Positions 4,929-7,774 of a stretch of 7,774 bases of DNA are shown here, piece after piece. This DNA comes from Cocleimonas sp. (GTDB taxonomy: Bacteria; Pseudomonadota; Gammaproteobacteria; Thiotrichales; Thiotrichaceae). A model generated the notes under the pieces. The model saw nothing but the letters and a program-made list of their open reading frames with translations. It was not told where the DNA came from and made no database searches. Location: contig JAGLDQ010000044.1 of NCBI GenBank assembly GCA_023145535.1, forward strand, positions 1 to 7,774, written 5' to 3'. Position 1 is the stretch's first letter, and each line of letters begins with the position of its first letter. The position numbers and the translations under genes were made by a program.

Positions 4929-5843
4929 ATGGCAGAAATTAGACATTTTCTGACCCTTCGTGATTTTAATAGCAAAGAGTTAAGTACCTTAATACAACGT
5001 GCTATCGAATTAAAACAAGCTTGGAAAGGCGGTTCACGTAGCTATCAACCCTTAAAAAACCAAACACTGGCAATGATCTTTGAAAAATCATCAACCCGTA
5101 CTCGCGTTTCTTTTGAAACAGGCATGGTACAGCTTGGTGGTCATGGCATGTTTTTATCATCCAATGATACTCAGCTAGGGCGTGGAGAGCCAATTCAAGA
5201 CAGCGCACGCGTCATTTCTAGTATGGTTGATATTATTATGATCCGTACTTTTGGGCATGACATTGTTGAAAAATTTGCGGAGTACTCTAGCGTTCCAGTC
5301 ATTAATGCACTCACGGATGCCTACCACCCCTGCCAATTATTAGCCGATATGATGACCTACCAAGAACATCGTGGCGATATTAAAGGCAAGACGGTCACTT
5401 ATGTCGGTGATGGTAATAATATGTGCCAGTCATGGATGAATGCCGCGTTGCAGTTTGACTTCCACTTAAAGATTGCCTGTCCTAAAGGCTATGAGCCTAA
5501 CGCAGCACTCACTGAAGAATTAGCCGATCGCATTACGATCACACAAAACATGAAGACTGCCGTTGATCAATCCTCCCTCATCACCACCGATGTATGGGCA
5601 AGCATGGGACAGGAAGAAGAACAAAAAATGCGTGAAAAAGCCTTTGCTGATTTTCAGGTTAATGCGGATGTGATGGCACAAGCAAACGACGATGCTGTCT
5701 TTATGCATTGTTTACCCGCCCATAGAGACGAAGAAGTCACCGCAGACGTGCTAGAAGGGGAACAAAGCGTTGTTTGGGATGAAGCGGAAAATCGTCTCCA
5801 TGCACAAAAAGCATTGCTTGAGGCGTTAATGGCTAATCAATAA
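4929..5843 (+). CDS. argF: Ornithine carbamoyltransferase (ArgF)
   Basis: Cytoplasmic enzyme that joins carbamoyl phosphate and ornithine to make citrulline, the sixth step of arginine synthesis. The 304-residue protein is typical of anabolic ornithine carbamoyltransferases, which act as trimers. It has the carbamoyl phosphate site STRTR (55-59), HPCQ (133-136), and the ornithine-side loop HCLPAHR with His260, Cys261, Leu262 and Pro263. A YVGDGNNMCQS segment marks the second domain. HCLP, together with the position after argD, separates it from aspartate carbamoyltransferase. The ATG at 4929 has a good site (AGGAAG about 4915-4920). A 70-bp gap with a stem-loop separates it from argD, so the two may share a transcript. 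No ArgR box was seen in front of it. Confidence 0.97.
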   Translation: MAEIRHFLTLRDFNSKELSTLIQRAIELKQAWKGGSRSYQPLKNQTLAMIFEKSSTRTRVSFETGMVQLGGHGMFLSSNDTQLGRGEPIQDSARVISSMVDIIMIRTFGHDIVEKFAEYSSVPVINALTDAYHPCQLLADMMTYQEHRGDIKGKTVTYVGDGNNMCQSWMNAALQFDFHLKIACPKGYEPNAALTEELADRITITQNMKTAVDQSSLITTDVWASMGQEEEQKMREKAFADFQVNADVMAQANDDAVFMHCLPAHRDEEVTADVLEGEQSVVWDEAENRLHAQKALLEALMANQ

Positions 5844-5853
5844 TTGATCGCAG

Positions 5854-5890
5854 AATATACGGAAAATAAGGGTCTTTTTTTCCGTATATT
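5854..5890 (+). repeat. 13-bp perfect inverted repeat between argF and prfC
   Basis: AATATACGGAAAA (5854-5866) pairs with TTTTCCGTATATT (5878-5890) around an 11-nt loop, 10 nt after the argF stop. A run of T lies at the loop and 3' arm but not after the stem, so it is at best a weak rho-independent terminator. It probably marks the end of the arginine transcript. It lies just before the GTG at 5893, which would open a longer prfC frame. Confidence 0.6.
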
Positions 5891-5943
5891 TCGTGTATTC
5901 CGTGGTAAGAAAAAACTATCCCGATTGCAGAGAACACAAACAC

Positions 5944-7536
5944 ATGCCAACACATAGCGAAGAAACCTCCCTACGTCGCACTTTTGCGATTATCTCTCAC
6001 CCCGATGCGGGTAAAACAACCATCACAGAAAAATTATTATTATTTGGGGGGGCAATCCAACTAGCGGGGTCTGTTAAAGGACGAAAAGCGGCACGTCATG
6101 CAACATCTGATTGGATGACGATGGAGAAGGAGCGCGGCATATCAGTCACTTCCTCCGTGATGCAGTTTCCCTATGGCGATAAGGTCGTTAATCTACTGGA
6201 TACCCCAGGACATGAAGATTTCTCAGAAGATACCTATCGTACGTTGACCGCAGTTGATTCTGCATTAATGATCATTGATGTTGCGAAGGGCGTAGAGGAA
6301 CGCACCATTAAACTCATGGAAGTATGTCGCTTACGTGATACGCCGATTATGACGTTTATCAACAAGCTTGATCGTGAAGGCAAAGACCCTATTGAATTGC
6401 TGGATGAGGTTGAAGAAGTCTTAAAAATAGGCTGCGCTCCGGTGACTTGGCCCATTGGTATGGGTAAAGGTTTAAAAGGTGTTTATCACATCTATAATGA
6501 CAGTGTGCATCTTTATAATCCTAACCATGAAGGAAAAATCTTAGAAGGTGAGGTGATTGAAGGCTTGGATAATCCACGCCTTGATGAAGTGCTGGGTGGC
6601 TCTGCGGATGATCTACGTGAAGAAATTGAGCTAGTACAAGGGGCCAGCAATCCGTTTGATATTGACGCTTATTTACGCGGCGAATTAACCCCTGTCTTTT
6701 TTGGCTCGGCAGTCAATAATTTTGGTATTGCTGAACTTTTGGCTGATTTTGTTCAATATGCACCCGCACCACAACCCCGTCCAACAACTACGCGCGAAGT
6801 TTCTGCGAATGAAGAAAAATTCACAGGATTTATCTTTAAGATCCAAGCGAATATGGATCCTCAACATCGTGATCGTATCGCCTTTATGCGTATTTGCTCA
6901 GGTAGTTTTAAAAAAGGCATGAAACTACATCAAGTACGCACTAAAAAAGAAATGAAAATTCCTGATGCCCTGACCTTTCTAGCCGCGGATCGCGGTCACG
7001 TCGATAACGCTTATCCGGGTGATATTATTGGTATCCATAATCACGGAAAAATTCGCATTGGCGATACCTTTACACAAGGTGAAACGCTTTATTTTACAGG
7101 TATTCCGAACTTTGCACCTGAACTGTTCCGTCGCGCCCAATTACGCGATCCCTTAAAAAACAAACAATTGCAAAAAGGCTTGGATCAACTCTGTGAAGAA
7201 GGGGCAACACAACTCTTCCGTCCCATGACGAATAATGATTTGGTCTTAGGCGCGGTGGGTATATTGCAGTTTGATGTGGTTGCACAACGCTTAAAGGATG
7301 AATATAACGTTGACTGTCAATTTGAGCATGTCAATGTACAAACAGCCCGCTGGGTTAGCTGTGCGGATGAAAAAATACTCGATGCCTTTAAAGTAAAGGC
7401 AGCGGCTAATCTCGCTTATGACCACGCAGGAGAATTAGTTTATATCGCGCCCACACGCGTTAATCTACAACTGGCAACAGAGCGCTACCCTGATATAGAA
7501 TTCTTAGCAACGCGTGAGCATGGTATTTATGATTAA
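5944..7536 (+). CDS. prfC: Peptide chain release factor 3 (RF3)
   Basis: Translational GTPase that removes release factors RF1 and RF2 from the ribosome after peptide release. The 530-residue product is nearly the same length as E. coli RF3 (529) and follows it closely throughout. GTPase motifs are SHPDAGKTT (18-26, P-loop), DTPGHEDF beginning at Asp86, and NKLD (140-143). The RF3 signatures IGCAPVTWPIG, FKIQANMDPQHRDR and FTGIPNFAPELFRR are intact, ruling out EF-G and other GTPases. The ATG at 5944 is chosen because RRTFAIISHPDAGKTT then lies at residues 11-26, as in E. coli; GTG codons at 5893 and 5902 would add unconserved residues. The ribosome binding site is poor (AGAGAA at 5929-5934). 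The upstream genes are arginine genes with no evident functional link. Confidence 0.97.
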   Translation: MPTHSEETSLRRTFAIISHPDAGKTTITEKLLLFGGAIQLAGSVKGRKAARHATSDWMTMEKERGISVTSSVMQFPYGDKVVNLLDTPGHEDFSEDTYRTLTAVDSALMIIDVAKGVEERTIKLMEVCRLRDTPIMTFINKLDREGKDPIELLDEVEEVLKIGCAPVTWPIGMGKGLKGVYHIYNDSVHLYNPNHEGKILEGEVIEGLDNPRLDEVLGGSADDLREEIELVQGASNPFDIDAYLRGELTPVFFGSAVNNFGIAELLADFVQYAPAPQPRPTTTREVSANEEKFTGFIFKIQANMDPQHRDRIAFMRICSGSFKKGMKLHQVRTKKEMKIPDALTFLAADRGHVDNAYPGDIIGIHNHGKIRIGDTFTQGETLYFTGIPNFAPELFRRAQLRDPLKNKQLQKGLDQLCEEGATQLFRPMTNNDLVLGAVGILQFDVVAQRLKDEYNVDCQFEHVNVQTARWVSCADEKILDAFKVKAAANLAYDHAGELVYIAPTRVNLQLATERYPDIEFLATREHGIYD

Positions 7537-7774
7537 TTATTAATCAACCATTTGAATTAACTCCCTTTGCAAGGGAAAACCCCTATAGACCGATGGCTAT
7601 TTTTTCCATATTATTTCAGCCATCAGAAGGATTTGATAGGTCTCTCTCATCCCCAAAATAATGAGAAGGCGTCAACTGCTAGGAGTGGTTGCTTGCTAGC
7701 CCAACGAGTTAAACAGGGCTATCTGGCTTACCACATATTATCTAAACCCTGTGAGTATTTGTTTTTTATAAAGC
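7537..7774. other. Non-coding region after prfC with several inverted repeats
   Basis: No convincing gene is seen on either strand in these 238 bp. Stem-forming pairs are TCCCTT/AAGGGA (7562-7567 and 7571-7576), GATGGCT/AGCCATC (7592-7598 and 7618-7624) with AGACC/GGTCT outside it (7587-7591 and 7639-7643), GCTAG/CTAGC (7678-7682 and 7696-7700), and ACAGGG/CCCTGT (7713-7718 and 7747-7752). A run of six T follows at 7762-7767. The prfC stop lies inside a small palindrome at 7531-7545 (GATTAAT-T-ATTAATC). The region may hold the prfC terminator, an untranslated leader of the next gene, or a small RNA. No tRNA, 6S, tmRNA or riboswitch core was recognised. Confidence 0.45.

Noticed and set aside
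5893..5943. Longer prfC starting at GTG 5893.
   Set aside because: The extra residues are not found in RF3, and ATG 5944 gives the normal length of 530 residues.
7593..7661. Short open frame of 22 codons starting at ATG 7593.
   Set aside because: No ribosome binding site, no recognisable product, and it overlaps the GATGGCT/AGCCATC stem.
7661..7699. Mini-frame MRRRQLLGVVAC ending at TAG, resembling the start of a lipoprotein or Tat signal; reading on past the TAG gives about 23 more codons.
   Set aside because: No ribosome binding site, only 12 codons before the stop, and no recognisable protein after the TAG. Chance or an eroded fragment is more likely than a coding gene.

Overview
The window (7,774 bp) reads as ordinary chromosome from a moderately AT-rich gammaproteobacterium. 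The proteins with clear family matches (Ppx, ArgD, ArgF and especially PrfC) look gammaproteobacterial; PrfC follows the E. coli protein almost block for block. A genome with cobalamin synthesis and a nickel superoxide dismutase would fit a free-living aquatic, methane-oxidising or sulfur-oxidising lineage, but that placement is inference. There are nine genes: one partial gene on the minus strand at the left edge, and eight on the plus strand.

Layout. (1) 1-208, minus strand: the 5' end of an exopolyphosphatase gene (ppx), divergent from the rest. (2) 323-2021: two corrin-ring methyltransferases of cobalamin synthesis, cobJ and cobM, separated by 160 bp that contain a 12-bp perfect inverted repeat. 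(3) 2133-3572: a nickel/cobalt-type membrane permease with a histidine-rich loop, then nickel superoxide dismutase (sodN), then its dedicated maturation peptidase (sodX). Together they form a self-contained module for metal entry, apoenzyme and leader cleavage. (4) 3692-5843: argD and argF, two steps of arginine biosynthesis, with an 11-bp stem-loop between them. (5) 5944-7536: prfC, peptide chain release factor RF3. (6) 7537-7774: 238 bp with no convincing gene but several inverted repeats and a T-run near the end.

How the parts relate. The permease sits between cobalt-using (cobalamin) and nickel-using (SodN) genes. Its closeness to sodN (46 bp) favours nickel, but cobalt cannot be excluded from sequence. 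ArgD makes N-acetylornithine and ArgF converts ornithine to citrulline, so these two belong to one pathway. prfC appears unrelated in function.

The most informative non-coding stretch is 3573-3691. It holds a near-consensus sigma-70 promoter, four TGTC/GACA half-sites, and a terminator-like hairpin that would lie inside the argD leader. Start codons were re-evaluated: cobJ, argD and prfC each start downstream of the longest possible open frame, and sodX must use a non-ATG start. No mobile element, CRISPR array, tRNA or rRNA was seen. I did not find a clearly new system; the nickel SOD module and the argD leader are the parts most worth a second look.
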